Shown here: piece after piece, positions 1 to 8,200 of the stretch
Layout of the letters: every line of letters starts with the position of its first letter
Position numbering within the stretch: the stretch's first letter is position 1
Assembly (NCBI GenBank): GCA_018401735.1
Contig: JAGYKI010000022.1
Span: 1-46,738, forward strand
Reading direction: 5' to 3'
Length of the DNA stretch: 46,738 nucleotides
Source: Schleiferiaceae bacterium
Lineage (GTDB): Bacteria > Bacteroidota > Bacteroidia > Flavobacteriales > Schleiferiaceae
Made by a program: the position numbers and the translations under genes
Notes under the pieces: generated by a model
Database searches by the model: none
Told to the model about the DNA's origin: nothing
What the model saw: only the letters and a program-made list of their open reading frames with translations

Positions 1-640
1 GAAGAACAAAAAACCCTCCTCCTAATATCATTGGAGCTTTTAGAAGCCCTTTTCCTTTTAACGTCCTCCTAAACTTGTTTCGGGATCTACTTCATTAATC
101 TATCGAAATCGTTATTAGTAGGTTTTACGGCCTCAATTAAGAACGAACCTTAATTTTATGGGGGTTCTTGAGCTCAGCGCAAAGCGCTTCGGTTACGAAC
201 GCCAAAAATTAAAAGGAAGGGCTTAGCGAATTGGGAGCCGAAGAGCGTAGCGATAAGCCCACAAACTCAAACAAAAAAACAAGTCGTTTGTAACTTTGCG
301 ACGCGAGGAGCTCGCCCACCGAGCCTGCCTTTCATAACGATTTTTGAAGTGAGGAATTGGAGCCTTAATCTTTTAGGCAGGTATTATTATATCTCCTAAT
401 TTGAGTGCCTGAGTTCACTTAGTTCGGTTATTCCTTTTGCGATCAAGTAGCGAAAAAGAAAGGCAAAAAATCTTGAGAAGCTTTACTGTTTTGAGAAGTA
501 GAATTAAAAAACGCCATCAAAAAAATAGATTTGCTGGGACATTAGTTTCCGAGTCAATAGCTGTTTTGGCTCAGGGTATTTAATCCCAAAGAGACGCAAA
601 GAAGACAAATGCACAAAAAAAAGCGCCCCTTGCAGGGCGC
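1..640. other. Gene-free left edge
   Basis: No open frame with a convincing start or domain is visible on either strand. The stretch contains a few short inverted repeats, for example CCTGCCT at 324-330 facing AGGCAGG at 375-381, and ends at the terminator of the minus-strand operon. It may be a decayed intergenic region. I see no RNA gene or mobile-element end that I can support. Confidence 0.5.
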
Positions 641-643
641 CTT
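614..643 (-). terminator. Rho-independent terminator of the yceI-porin operon
   Basis: On the minus strand GCGCCC (640-635) pairs with GGGCGC (628-623) around a 6-base loop and is followed by eight T residues (622-615). It lies about 40 bases beyond the porin stop codon, so it should end the yceI-porin transcript. Confidence 0.8.
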
Positions 644-682
644 CTATTTGGATAACCAATATCCACTTGTCGCTATTTTTTA

Positions 683-1972
683 TTAGAAACTAATGGCAGC
701 TTCAATCACAAAGCCATCAAACTGGGCCTCATGTAAAATATCTGTTTCTGCATAACCATCGTAAGTCTGTGTTACATATTCTGCTTTCATCATTACGTTT
801 TTTGTCATATACCAACCAGCAGCAAATGCAACTCTGTTTACAGTAATATCGGTTGGGCTTGCAGTAGGATTAAAATTAGGTAATTGTCCGGCTACACTGT
901 TGTATCGACCACCTACGTAGAAGTTTTCTTCTTTACCAAAGCGGTATACTAATTCGGCATAAACTTGAGTATAAGTGCGAGTTTCGGCTTCAGCGCTTAT
1001 TTTACCACTAGATGTTTCAAAAGCTCCTAAGAATTCAAAACCTTTGTATTTCACAAATGGGTTAATCATTATACTAGTCACCTCATTGATGAAACTCGGA
1101 CTAATTCTACCACTACGGTAGCTAGAAACTGGGCTAGCCCCATCTGCTTCAGTAACTAAATAGTATCTACTACCGCCACGGTCACCAAAATATAGGTAAT
1201 TGGTATTTCCTTCCGCAGAGGTGTACAAAGAAGAGGTTAAACGCACTCTCAAATCTTCATTCATTTGCTTATCCCAGCCAACTTTGGCTAAAAAGGACGG
1301 AGTGTTTTCATTATTGGTAGCTACACTTTGGTTTAGTTTACCATTGGTAACACCCGCCATAATTAAGAAGTCTCCTGGATTAAAATAAACCTCTGCGCCA
1401 GCTTCTGTATTAAAGGCATCCATTATTAAGTTACCCACAAAAGGATTGTAAATGGCACGAGCATTATCCGTTCTACGGAAGTGCATATCGCCGTAATTAA
1501 TCTCCATCAAACCAACTTTCACAGTGGTGATATCCATTATGTTTTCTAAAAGTCCCTTGCGAATCCAATTCAAGTTACTAATTTGAATGTAACCACCTTT
1601 TACCCAGCTTTCTGGGTGGTGACGAGATGAAAGGTAGGTACGCATGTGCATTCTCATACCGTCTGCTAAAGCTACGTCAATATCAAGGTTAGCCGTTGGC
1701 AAGTTGAAGTTATTACCGATGGTAATTAGGGTATCATCGATAGAACCAGTGCTGTGACTTAAAGCTTGCATTTGTACGGCAAAAGCACCACCTAAACGAA
1801 CTTTCATACCGTCAAAAGCAATATCAGTGCCTAATGCTTCGAACTGGTTAATACCTCGGAAGTCGCGGAAGCGATACTGTTGAATATCTCGATCTACTTC
1901 AAATTGGCCGAAGGCTGAATTTAAGCCTAAGAACATGACAAATACTAATGCTAGTTTTGCTCTTGTTTTCAT
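683..1972 (-). CDS. Porin-like outer-membrane beta-barrel protein
   Basis: The 429-residue product starts with a clear Sec signal peptide (MKTRAKLALVFVMFLGLNSAFG, cleavage near residue 22). It continues as alternating polar and aromatic strands and ends in a terminal phenylalanine (AAISF), the usual signature of an outer-membrane barrel. The sequence has the look of the phosphate-selective porin O/P type or other Bacteroidota porins, but no substrate can be read from it. The gene follows the yceI-like gene with a 14-base gap on the same strand and is closed by the terminator at 614-643. The two are therefore probably one transcript under the FNR-type site at 2629-2640. Barrel identity is well supported; solute specificity is unknown. 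Confidence 0.75.
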   Translation of the reverse strand: MKTRAKLALVFVMFLGLNSAFGQFEVDRDIQQYRFRDFRGINQFEALGTDIAFDGMKVRLGGAFAVQMQALSHSTGSIDDTLITIGNNFNLPTANLDIDVALADGMRMHMRTYLSSRHHPESWVKGGYIQISNLNWIRKGLLENIMDITTVKVGLMEINYGDMHFRRTDNARAIYNPFVGNLIMDAFNTEAGAEVYFNPGDFLIMAGVTNGKLNQSVATNNENTPSFLAKVGWDKQMNEDLRVRLTSSLYTSAEGNTNYLYFGDRGGSRYYLVTEADGASPVSSYRSGRISPSFINEVTSIMINPFVKYKGFEFLGAFETSSGKISAEAETRTYTQVYAELVYRFGKEENFYVGGRYNSVAGQLPNFNPTASPTDITVNRVAFAAGWYMTKNVMMKAEYVTQTYDGYAETDILHEAQFDGFVIEAAISF

Positions 1973-1986
1973 GATTGTGTTTATTA

Positions 1987-2556
1987 TTAGTTATAGTTAA
2001 TTGAAAATTTTATCGTGATTTTATCCCCTGTGGTGATGGTACCCATCATAAAGCTGGGGGCTTCAACATCAAAGCTAGACATAGTGAAAGCCGTTGCGCC
2101 TGAGAGCTCGATCCCGCCTTGTACAACCTTTGCTTTGATAGGAATTACTAATCTTCTAGTTTTACCCGCCACGGTTAAATCTCCTACCGTGGTAACATCG
2201 TAAACTCCTTCACTAAGCTTGCTAATTTCTTTTACACGTACCAGTTGATAGGTAATATTAGAATGCTCAGTTTCCTTTAAAGCTTTGTAGGCATTATCAT
2301 CCATCGGACCTTTGCCGCTCTTCAAGCTTTTTACGGGTACAACCAATTTTAACTCCTTAATTTTTAATTCATTTTCATAGATGTCTACATCCATCGTTCC
2401 TTGCAAATCTTCCGCCTTCATCTCCCAATCATGTAAGGTAGAAGTCCCTTCTATGGCCATAGTAGAATTGGCGTTATTGGTAGAATAATTGATAGGGAGA
2501 GCTCGATCCATATAAGGACTAAGCGTTAAAATCAGGGCTGTGAGTAATAGTTTCAT
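1987..2556 (-). CDS. YceI family periplasmic protein
   Basis: YceI-family lipocalin-like proteins bind isoprenoid or other amphiphilic ligands in the periplasm. The family pattern is clear: an N-terminal 'GTSTLHDWEMKAED' segment, a central 'SGKGPMDDNAYKALK' turn, 'VGDLTVAGKTRRL' and a final 'GDKITIKFSINYN' strand. I start the gene at ATG 2556 (MKLLLTALIL), which gives a short signal peptide and 189 residues. The upstream in-frame extension would run through the predicted promoter. An FNR-type site (2629-2640) and a TAGTTGTG -7 element (2606-2599) precede it. The porin gene follows 14 bases downstream, suggesting a joint envelope role under low oxygen. Confidence 0.85.
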   Translation of the reverse strand: MKLLLTALILTLSPYMDRALPINYSTNNANSTMAIEGTSTLHDWEMKAEDLQGTMDVDIYENELKIKELKLVVPVKSLKSGKGPMDDNAYKALKETEHSNITYQLVRVKEISKLSEGVYDVTTVGDLTVAGKTRRLVIPIKAKVVQGGIELSGATAFTMSSFDVEAPSFMMGTITTGDKITIKFSINYN

Positions 2557-2561
2557 AGTGT

Positions 2562-2577
2562 TGTAACTTAGGTCACA
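2562..2577. promoter_or_regulatory. Crp-like inverted repeat in the yceI leader
   Basis: TGTAAC-TTAG-GTCACA is an inverted repeat with one mismatch between its arms. It lies between the predicted transcription start and the yceI start codon and resembles a Crp-type operator. A site downstream of the start would favour repression. Nothing else supports binding. Confidence 0.3.
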
Positions 2578-2628
2578 AAGGTGCAACGCCTCAAGCGGCA
2601 CAACTATGATTATCATCAGCTGAAAAGA

Positions 2629-2640
2629 TGACTTATATCA
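2629..2640. promoter_or_regulatory. FNR-type site upstream of yceI
   Basis: TGACTTATATCA fits TGAY-N4-RTCA. A -7-like element TAGTTGTG lies on the minus strand at 2606-2599, 32 bases downstream centre to centre, close to the 33-base spacing at the other sites in this window. The site is 73 bases from the yceI start codon. A weaker relative, TAACTTATATCA, lies at 2706-2717 before the divergent gene at 2753. Confidence 0.55.
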
Positions 2641-2752
2641 CCTTGTACAAGAATTATTTAGTTCCGACCTTTCGCCTTTTACATTTCTTTTTACCTGTAA
2701 TTCAATAACTTATATCATCAAATAATTTAATACGGACTTAGCAATCAAACAA

Positions 2753-3262
2753 ATGGCCCAAAAAGACTTCGAGTTTTATTTCAAAAGCTTTCGCAAGAAG
2801 GCGCAACTAATAGAAGAGTTCGAAAGAAATAATAGCCTCTTTTCGCTTGCGCTAGATGATGCCTTAACCGAAGAAAGCGCTAAGGCCTGGCGAGCCCTCT
2901 GGTTTATTAATCAGATTGTTTCACCAGTGGTAGCCGAAGAAATCTATAACGTTTACGACCTATTAATCGTGCGATTGGAAAATGGAGACCCTTCTCTGCA
3001 AAGGGAATTACTTAAACTTTTGCAAAACATAAACTTACCCGAAAAATGGGAGAGCTACCTATTTAATCAGGCACAAACGATTTGGGAAAAACTCACTAAC
3101 ATTCCTTCTACCCGAGTACAAGCCCTTTATTGTATGCTTAAAATTGCCAACAAATACCCCGAATTGAAAAGCGAAATCGCGCTTTATAACGAGTCGAGCT
3201 ACTTAGAAGACCTAAGTCCAGGTATAAAAAGACAGGTTCATCGCTTATTCCAGAAATTATAA
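2753..3262 (+). CDS. Hypothetical helical protein, HEAT-repeat-like
   Basis: I do not recognise this 169-residue protein. It is predicted to be all-helical, with repeated amphipathic pairs such as 'SLQRELLKLLQNINLPEKW' and 'TRVQALYCMLKIANKYPEL', in the manner of a small HEAT/ARM-like solenoid. There is no signal peptide and no membrane segment, so it should be cytoplasmic. The start is the first ATG in the frame (MAQKDFEFYF). It is divergent from the yceI operon. The intervening region contains one good and one degenerate FNR-type site, but no clear -7 element at the right distance for this gene, so its control is uncertain. Confidence 0.65.
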   Translation: MAQKDFEFYFKSFRKKAQLIEEFERNNSLFSLALDDALTEESAKAWRALWFINQIVSPVVAEEIYNVYDLLIVRLENGDPSLQRELLKLLQNINLPEKWESYLFNQAQTIWEKLTNIPSTRVQALYCMLKIANKYPELKSEIALYNESSYLEDLSPGIKRQVHRLFQKL

Positions 3263-3314
3263 ATCCTTTCTTCTACAGTTAATCCTTAAGGTCTTAGATA
3301 AGCTCGCTATACAT

Positions 3315-5678
3315 TCAGATTGTTAACTCCTTTCGTGCTAAATAAGCCGAGCGTAAAGTAGTAAATAGCACCACCGTTACTGAGCTAATGGGCATTAAAA
3401 TAGCGGCTACTAATGGACTTAAATAGCCTGCAACTGCTACGCTTACCCCAATTACATTATAGGCTAGAGAGATGGCAAAAGCCCAATTTACAATGCTTCG
3501 GTATCTATTACTTAGATGTAGAAAACGCCCTAATAAAGGAAAGGCTTGAGATTGCAGTAAAGCGTCACTGGCTGGGAAAAAATTCACGTCTTTCTCGCAC
3601 AGGCTCACCCCTACTTCACTTTGCTGCAAAGCGCCTGCATCGTTTAGTCCATCACCCAACATTAACACCTTGTGATTTTCCGCCTGAATTCCTTGTAAAC
3701 GATTGAGCTTATCGTGCGGGGAGTGATTGAAATACAATTCGGCCTTACCGGCGAATAGCTTTTGAAAACGCTCCCGCTCGGCGTCATTATCGCCACTTAA
3801 AACAGCCATTTTATAATCAGGCGATAAATTCTCGATACTCTCTTTTAATCCGGGACGAGCCTCTTGAAAAAAGCTAAAATAACCCCGTACCACCGCATCC
3901 CTTTCCACATACACCGCCGTAGTTCCCGCTTGATCGCTCAAATTTAAAAAACTTGCCTTACCTAAACGGTAATAGGAGCCGCGTACCCGCGCAGCCACCC
4001 CTTCCCCGCTGGCTTCCTCAAAGTTTACTACCTGACTTGCATCCGCTGCTTTTAAATCTAAAAACTTTAATAAAGGCTTGGCCAAGGGATGCTGCGCATT
4101 TAGCGCCATAGCTGCTACCGCCCATTTCTCCTCGAAAGTTAAACTATCGCCCAGCCAATTTACCTGAATGGCATCGGGTAAGGTAAGCGTGCCTGTTTTA
4201 TCAAAAACTACAGTATCGATAGATTGCAAGCGATTTAAAACCGCCGCATTTTTAATAAAAAAACCATACTTCCCAAACCAGCGCATCATACTTCCCGCAG
4301 CAAAAGGCTCGGCCAAAGCTAAGGCGCAGGGACAAGCAACGATTAAAACTGAAGTGAAGACTAATATTGCTTTCGAGAAATCTACTTGCGACCACACTAA
4401 GGCTGCAATTAAGGCGATGATTAAAATTAGGGGCGTGAAATATTGACTAATACGATCACTAAAAGCCCTGCTTTTCTTTTTGGGCGCATCTGCGAAAGCG
4501 TCTTTGGCCCATAAAGAACTAAGATAAGAATGATCAACGGAACTGTGCACTTGTACTTGTATGGCTTTACCTGCAATTTTAGCCCCGGCGAAAATCTTGT
4601 CCCCTTTTAGCTTTTGCACTGGTAAACTTTCACCGCTTAAATACGAATAGTCTATTTCTGCCTTATCGCTTCTTAAAATCCCATCTGCGGAAAGCACCTC
4701 ACCTTGTCGTAGAATGAGTAAATGCCCCTCTTCTAAATCATCAATGGCCATGGCTTTTTCATTACCATCCTCTAAAAGAACATTGGCTGCTAAAGGAAGA
4801 AAAGATCTTAAATCGCGATCGAAGCTAAAATTTTGATAGGTTTTTTGCTGGTACCACTTACCAATTAAAAGAAAGAAAACTAGGCCGCTCAGGCTATCGA
4901 AATAGCCCGAACCTGTTTCAGATATAACCTCGTAAGCACTACGTATAAAAAGGACCGTAATTCCCATGGCAATGGGAAGGTCAATACTTAATATACCAGC
5001 GCGCAGCGATTTATAAGCCGTTACGAAATAGTCGCGGGCACTATAAAAAATTACCGGCAAACTAAAAGCCATCATTAAATAGCGGAAAAATCGCTGTAAA
5101 TCCGCATCATTAATTAAATCGCCATCCAAGTATTCGGGCAAGGCCAATAACATAGTATTTCCAAAAAAGAAACCCGCAATACCTAATTGAATCAAGAGCT
5201 GGTTTTTAGTCTTTTTATTCGTCCCTAAATGACTGATAAAATCTGGCTTATAGCCGATGAATTCCAATAAACTAGCCAACTCCGAAAGCTTAATTTGATC
5301 TTCCGAAAATTGGATACTTGCCTCCTTTTTAGCGAAATGTACCTCCACATTATGGATCCCCTGAGCTACTTCGCTCAGATTCTCTAACAAATAGATACAA
5401 CTAGAACAATGAATCGATGGCAAATGAATACGAATGGCATTACTGCTTCCTTCCCGAAAATGACAGAGTTGATCCTTAATCTTCTCTTCGTCTAAATAAG
5501 CATAACTCCGCAGCGACTTTTCAGGTAAATCAAGCTGCGCCTTAGCCTCCCCCATTAATTCATCCACCACTTTACAGCCATAACAGCAATAAAGTTTATC
5601 GCCATCCCCTTCTACCTTTGCTAGAATAGGTTGATGGCAGTGCGAACATTCAATAATCGTTTTGTTTTCCTTCGACAT
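3315..5678 (-). CDS. ccoI: Heavy-metal P-type ATPase of the CcoI/FixI type
   Basis: CcoI pumps copper across the inner membrane for assembly of cbb3 oxidase. From the chosen start (ATG 5678, MSKENKTIIE, 787 residues) I see an N-terminal cysteine-rich domain (CSHC at 11-14, CCYGC at 31-35), an HMA domain with CSSC at 91-94, the membrane CPC motif near 448, the phosphorylation motif DKTGTLT near 492, the 'QHPLAKP' histidine-proline motif and GDGLNDA near 675. This order is typical of FixI/CcoI in Bacteroidota. An ORF extension upstream of 5678 would cross the operator and is rejected. The gene is divergent from the FNR-type regulator. The site at 5714-5725 lies 33 bases upstream of a CACTTTTG -7 element (5690-5683). 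The oxidase operon itself is about 12 kb away. Confidence 0.9.
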   Translation of the reverse strand: MSKENKTIIECSHCHQPILAKVEGDGDKLYCCYGCKVVDELMGEAKAQLDLPEKSLRSYAYLDEEKIKDQLCHFREGSSNAIRIHLPSIHCSSCIYLLENLSEVAQGIHNVEVHFAKKEASIQFSEDQIKLSELASLLEFIGYKPDFISHLGTNKKTKNQLLIQLGIAGFFFGNTMLLALPEYLDGDLINDADLQRFFRYLMMAFSLPVIFYSARDYFVTAYKSLRAGILSIDLPIAMGITVLFIRSAYEVISETGSGYFDSLSGLVFFLLIGKWYQQKTYQNFSFDRDLRSFLPLAANVLLEDGNEKAMAIDDLEEGHLLILRQGEVLSADGILRSDKAEIDYSYLSGESLPVQKLKGDKIFAGAKIAGKAIQVQVHSSVDHSYLSSLWAKDAFADAPKKKSRAFSDRISQYFTPLILIIALIAALVWSQVDFSKAILVFTSVLIVACPCALALAEPFAAGSMMRWFGKYGFFIKNAAVLNRLQSIDTVVFDKTGTLTLPDAIQVNWLGDSLTFEEKWAVAAMALNAQHPLAKPLLKFLDLKAADASQVVNFEEASGEGVAARVRGSYYRLGKASFLNLSDQAGTTAVYVERDAVVRGYFSFFQEARPGLKESIENLSPDYKMAVLSGDNDAERERFQKLFAGKAELYFNHSPHDKLNRLQGIQAENHKVLMLGDGLNDAGALQQSEVGVSLCEKDVNFFPASDALLQSQAFPLLGRFLHLSNRYRSIVNWAFAISLAYNVIGVSVAVAGYLSPLVAAILMPISSVTVVLFTTLRSAYLARKELTI

Positions 5679-5713
5679 AAGGCAAAAGTGCTCGAGATAA
5701 GCTTGGCAAGCAA

Positions 5714-5725
5714 TGACTTTTATCA
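5714..5725. promoter_or_regulatory. FNR-type site between ccoI and the FNR gene
   Basis: TGACTTTTATCA. For ccoI (minus strand) its centre is exactly 33 bases from the CACTTTTG -7 element at 5690-5683, an activating arrangement. For the plus-strand regulator it lies inside the promoter spacer, between TTG at 5703-5705 and TATCTTTG at 5726-5733 (20-base spacer). Binding there would block the regulator's own transcription. Confidence 0.7.
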
Positions 5726-5733
5726 TATCTTTG
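5726..5733 (+). promoter_or_regulatory. -7 element of the FNR-type regulator gene
   Basis: TATCTTTG matches the Bacteroidota TAnnTTTG consensus fully, with TTG 20 bases upstream. It places the transcript start near 5738-5740 and so argues against the most upstream ATG at 5713 as start codon. Confidence 0.6.
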
Positions 5734-5757
5734 AATGACAAACTAAACCGAAAATTC

Positions 5758-6456
5758 TTGGAAACACCGCATCACTGTCAAATGTGCCTTAGCCATCAAA
5801 AAAGCACCTTTAGTGATCTATCTAATGACGCTAAAGACGAGTTAAGCCGCTTAAAAACCTGTGTTAGTTTTCGCAAAGGCCAGGTAATAATTCACGAAGG
5901 AGCACGCCCACAAGGAGTATATTGTATTCACCGCGGTAAGGTTAAACTTTATACCATGGGAACGGAGGGCAAAGAGCAAATAATTCGCTTCATCACCAAT
6001 GGCGAACTTATTGGTTATCGCAGTTTACTTAGCGATGAAGCCATTAGTGCCTCTGCCACTGCCCTAGAAGACACCTTCGCTTGTTATATTCCAAAAAGTT
6101 CGTTTTTCAAGGTAATTGAAGAGAACCCTAAATTCTCCCTCAAACTCCTAAAAATGTCTTGTCACGAACTAGGCGAAGCAGGTAAAATGATTACCAGTCT
6201 TGCCCAGAAAAATGTAAAAGAACGGCTAGCCGAAATACTCTTAATCTTACGAGCAACATTTGGCGAAGATGAAGAAGGGTATTTAGACATTAGCCTTACC
6301 CGTGAAGAGATTGCTAACATGGTGGGTACCGCTACCGAATCGGTAATTCGCCTCATCTCTGAACTAAAAAAAGAAGGCTATATTAGTAGCAAAGGAAAAC
6401 GCATTGCCGTATCAGACCGAAGTGCCTTACAGCAAATTGCTAATATTTTCGAATAA
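5758..6456 (+). CDS. Crp/Fnr family transcriptional regulator, FNR-like
   Basis: The product has an N-terminal cNMP-type beta-roll (KGQVIIHEGARPQGVYCIHRGKVKLY and onward), a long dimerisation helix, and a C-terminal winged helix with the recognition segment 'TREEIANMVGTATESVIRLI'. The E-SVIR residues are those that read TGA half-sites in FNR. A CxxC pair (HHCQMCLSH) sits near the N terminus, as in many Bacteroidota FNR homologues; oxygen sensing is inferred, not shown. Starts: ATG 5713 overlaps the operator and promoter; TTG 5758 keeps the cysteine pair; ATG 5782 loses the first cysteine. I prefer 5758 but only weakly. It is the natural candidate for binding the five TGAY-N4-RTCA sites, including one in its own promoter. 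Confidence 0.85.
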   Translation: METPHHCQMCLSHQKSTFSDLSNDAKDELSRLKTCVSFRKGQVIIHEGARPQGVYCIHRGKVKLYTMGTEGKEQIIRFITNGELIGYRSLLSDEAISASATALEDTFACYIPKSSFFKVIEENPKFSLKLLKMSCHELGEAGKMITSLAQKNVKERLAEILLILRATFGEDEEGYLDISLTREEIANMVGTATESVIRLISELKKEGYISSKGKRIAVSDRSALQQIANIFE

Positions 6457-6472
6457 ATGATAAATATCATTT
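6455..6472. promoter_or_regulatory. FNR-type palindrome upstream of the cNMP-domain gene
   Basis: AAATGATA-AA-TATCATTT has perfect 8-base arms; the core TGATAAATATCA spans 6458-6469. The -7-like element TACTTTCG (6493-6500) is 33 bases downstream centre to centre, so activation at about -42 is expected. It begins within the stop codon of the upstream regulator gene. Confidence 0.75.
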
Positions 6473-6509
6473 CCAAACTTTAGCTACCTACCTACTTTCG
6501 TAGAATTAA

Positions 6510-6962
6510 ATGTTCCGAATCGTGGGTTTTAATACAATACAAGAAACACTTAAAGCATTATTGCCATTTAATGCCTCCAATTTGCTCTTAGAGGAAATTG
6601 TGATGCAAAGCAGCTTTATTCAGTTTCACGGGGTAGGAGAATGCCTCTTCAAAAAAGGAGATTTCCCCTTGGGTTTTTACTTTATTCTTCACGGTAAAGC
6701 CGAGATTTTAATTCCCGGCACCGAAAGCATCAAATTGGTTTCGGGACAAATGGTAGGATTAGATGCCTTTCTAGAAGAAGAAAAACTTCTTTTTGATGTA
6801 ATATCTTCCAGCCCCCATTTAGAGTCCATTTTTATTGATAGGCGTTGTTATGAATTTATGATCAACCAAGCGCCCTTCAAAAAATTCATCGATCAATCAC
6901 TTTTAAGATATATAGGGGCTTATCGTCAACTTTTAGTTCCGTCTCAAAGCATGTTTCTTTAA
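6510..6962 (+). CDS. Stand-alone cyclic-nucleotide-binding-domain protein
   Basis: The 150-residue product aligns by eye with the beta-roll of Crp/Fnr proteins ('CLFKKGDFPLGFYFILHGKAEILI', 'LVSGQMVGLDAFLEEEKLL') and the start of the C-helix, then stops. No helix-turn-helix follows, and the next 39 bases carry no continuation, so it cannot bind DNA in the usual way. It could be a ligand sensor or a heterodimer partner of the regulator next door; that is inference. The gene sits just behind the FNR-type regulator gene. It has the most symmetric FNR-type site of the window at the activating distance, so it probably rises when oxygen falls. Confidence 0.75.
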   Translation: MFRIVGFNTIQETLKALLPFNASNLLLEEIVMQSSFIQFHGVGECLFKKGDFPLGFYFILHGKAEILIPGTESIKLVSGQMVGLDAFLEEEKLLFDVISSSPHLESIFIDRRCYEFMINQAPFKKFIDQSLLRYIGAYRQLLVPSQSMFL

Positions 6963-7001
6963 AAGGCTTAGTATCTTGCTCGCAATTTCCAAAGGCAAGA
7001 T

Positions 7002-8186
7002 ATGCTTAAAACTGATGTTTGCATTATAGGAGCTGGACCAGCAGGCGCAACACTTTCGCACTTTTTACATAAAGAAGGCATCGATCACATCCTAATTGAT
7101 AAAGCCACTTTTCCGCGTGATAAAATTTGCGGTGATGGTATCACCGTCGACGTACTTAATGTTTTAAAACGCATTAGCCCCGAACTTCTCGAAAAATTCA
7201 GTCGCGAAAGCGAAATGTTACCCTCTTGGGGATTCGCTTTTAAGGGCACAACTGGTAAAGAAATTCGCTACGACTTTAAAAACGACGGCTTTCCTTTGGC
7301 GCCCTTTTATACCGCTCGTCGCTTAGATCTCGACCGCTTTTTAGTCGACAATTTACCACAAGGAGGTTCTGGTCAGTTTTGGCCTGCCACTGAAGTTATT
7401 GGTTTAGAAAGAGAAGCCAATGGGGTTAAGGTTTTCCTTAAAGATGCACAAGGAGAAAAGGAATTGCAATGCAAAATAATTATCGGTGCCGAAGGAGAAA
7501 AGCCCATTGTTACGCGCTACCTAGGCCTTGAGCACTATAGAGAAAAAAAGCATTTACTAGCCGCGATTCGTATTTACTATAAAAATGTACAAGGTTTTAA
7601 CGAAGGGAACCACCTCGAGTTTTTCTTCGATCCAAAATTACTTCCTGGTTATTTCTGGGCCTTCCCTCTTAGTAACAATGAAGCCAATGTGGGCTTGGGT
7701 ATGATGAGCACCGCCATTGCTGCCAAAAAAATAAATCTGAAAAAAATGTTTCAGGAAGTGATAACTACGAATCCCCACATTGCCCCCTGGTTCGCTGAAG
7801 CTGAAGCGTTAGAAAGCACCAAAGGCTGGGGACTTCCAATAATGACACCCAAACGACAAATCGGAGGCGACCGCTACGCTTTAATAGGTGATGCAGGCGG
7901 CATGATTGAAGCCTTTACCGGTAAAGGCATTGGACCAGGAATGATGAGTGCGCGCATTGCGTCCGAACATATTCGGGTGCAAATAAGCAAGAGCAATCCC
8001 AACCTTAGCTCCTACCACGAGCACATGTATAAATATTACCACACCGAAATGCGAACCGCCTACAGTCTGCAAGGCGTTTTAAAATATCCCCGTATCTTAA
8101 ACAGCGCAATTAGTCTGGCCAATATTGCCGCCGTTAAACGTTATGCCAAAGACCGTATGGTGCACGATTTCTTGCGCTGGGTTTAA
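7002..8186 (+). CDS. Geranylgeranyl reductase family flavoprotein
   Basis: FAD-dependent enzymes of this family reduce double bonds of prenyl chains or hydroxylate lipid-like substrates. The N terminus has the dinucleotide-binding motif GAGPAGATLS (residues 9-18), followed by 'FPRDKICGDGIT', the family's conserved cysteine-containing loop. A second FAD motif is 'YALIGDAGGMIEAFTGKGIG' near residue 290-310. The 394-residue length is normal. There is no membrane anchor apart from a mildly hydrophobic C-terminal region. It follows the cNMP-domain gene by 39 bases and precedes the hydrolase-OsmC gene by 14 bases. Its exact substrate cannot be read; menaquinone or lipid modification is one possibility. 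Confidence 0.8.
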   Translation: MLKTDVCIIGAGPAGATLSHFLHKEGIDHILIDKATFPRDKICGDGITVDVLNVLKRISPELLEKFSRESEMLPSWGFAFKGTTGKEIRYDFKNDGFPLAPFYTARRLDLDRFLVDNLPQGGSGQFWPATEVIGLEREANGVKVFLKDAQGEKELQCKIIIGAEGEKPIVTRYLGLEHYREKKHLLAAIRIYYKNVQGFNEGNHLEFFFDPKLLPGYFWAFPLSNNEANVGLGMMSTAIAAKKINLKKMFQEVITTNPHIAPWFAEAEALESTKGWGLPIMTPKRQIGGDRYALIGDAGGMIEAFTGKGIGPGMMSARIASEHIRVQISKSNPNLSSYHEHMYKYYHTEMRTAYSLQGVLKYPRILNSAISLANIAAVKRYAKDRMVHDFLRWV

Positions 8187-8200
8187 AAAAACTAAGATAA

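Noticed and set aside
324..381. Inverted repeat CCTGCCT/AGGCAGG as an insertion-element end
   Set aside because: Only seven bases, with no transposase and no target duplication nearby.
2706..2717. TAACTTATATCA as a sixth full FNR-type site
   Set aside because: The left half-site is degenerate, and no -7-like element lies 33 bases away on either strand, so I mention it only as a weak relative.
5713..5757. Upstream ATG as start of the FNR-type regulator
   Set aside because: The codon overlaps the operator and lies before the predicted -7 element, so it would not be in the transcript.
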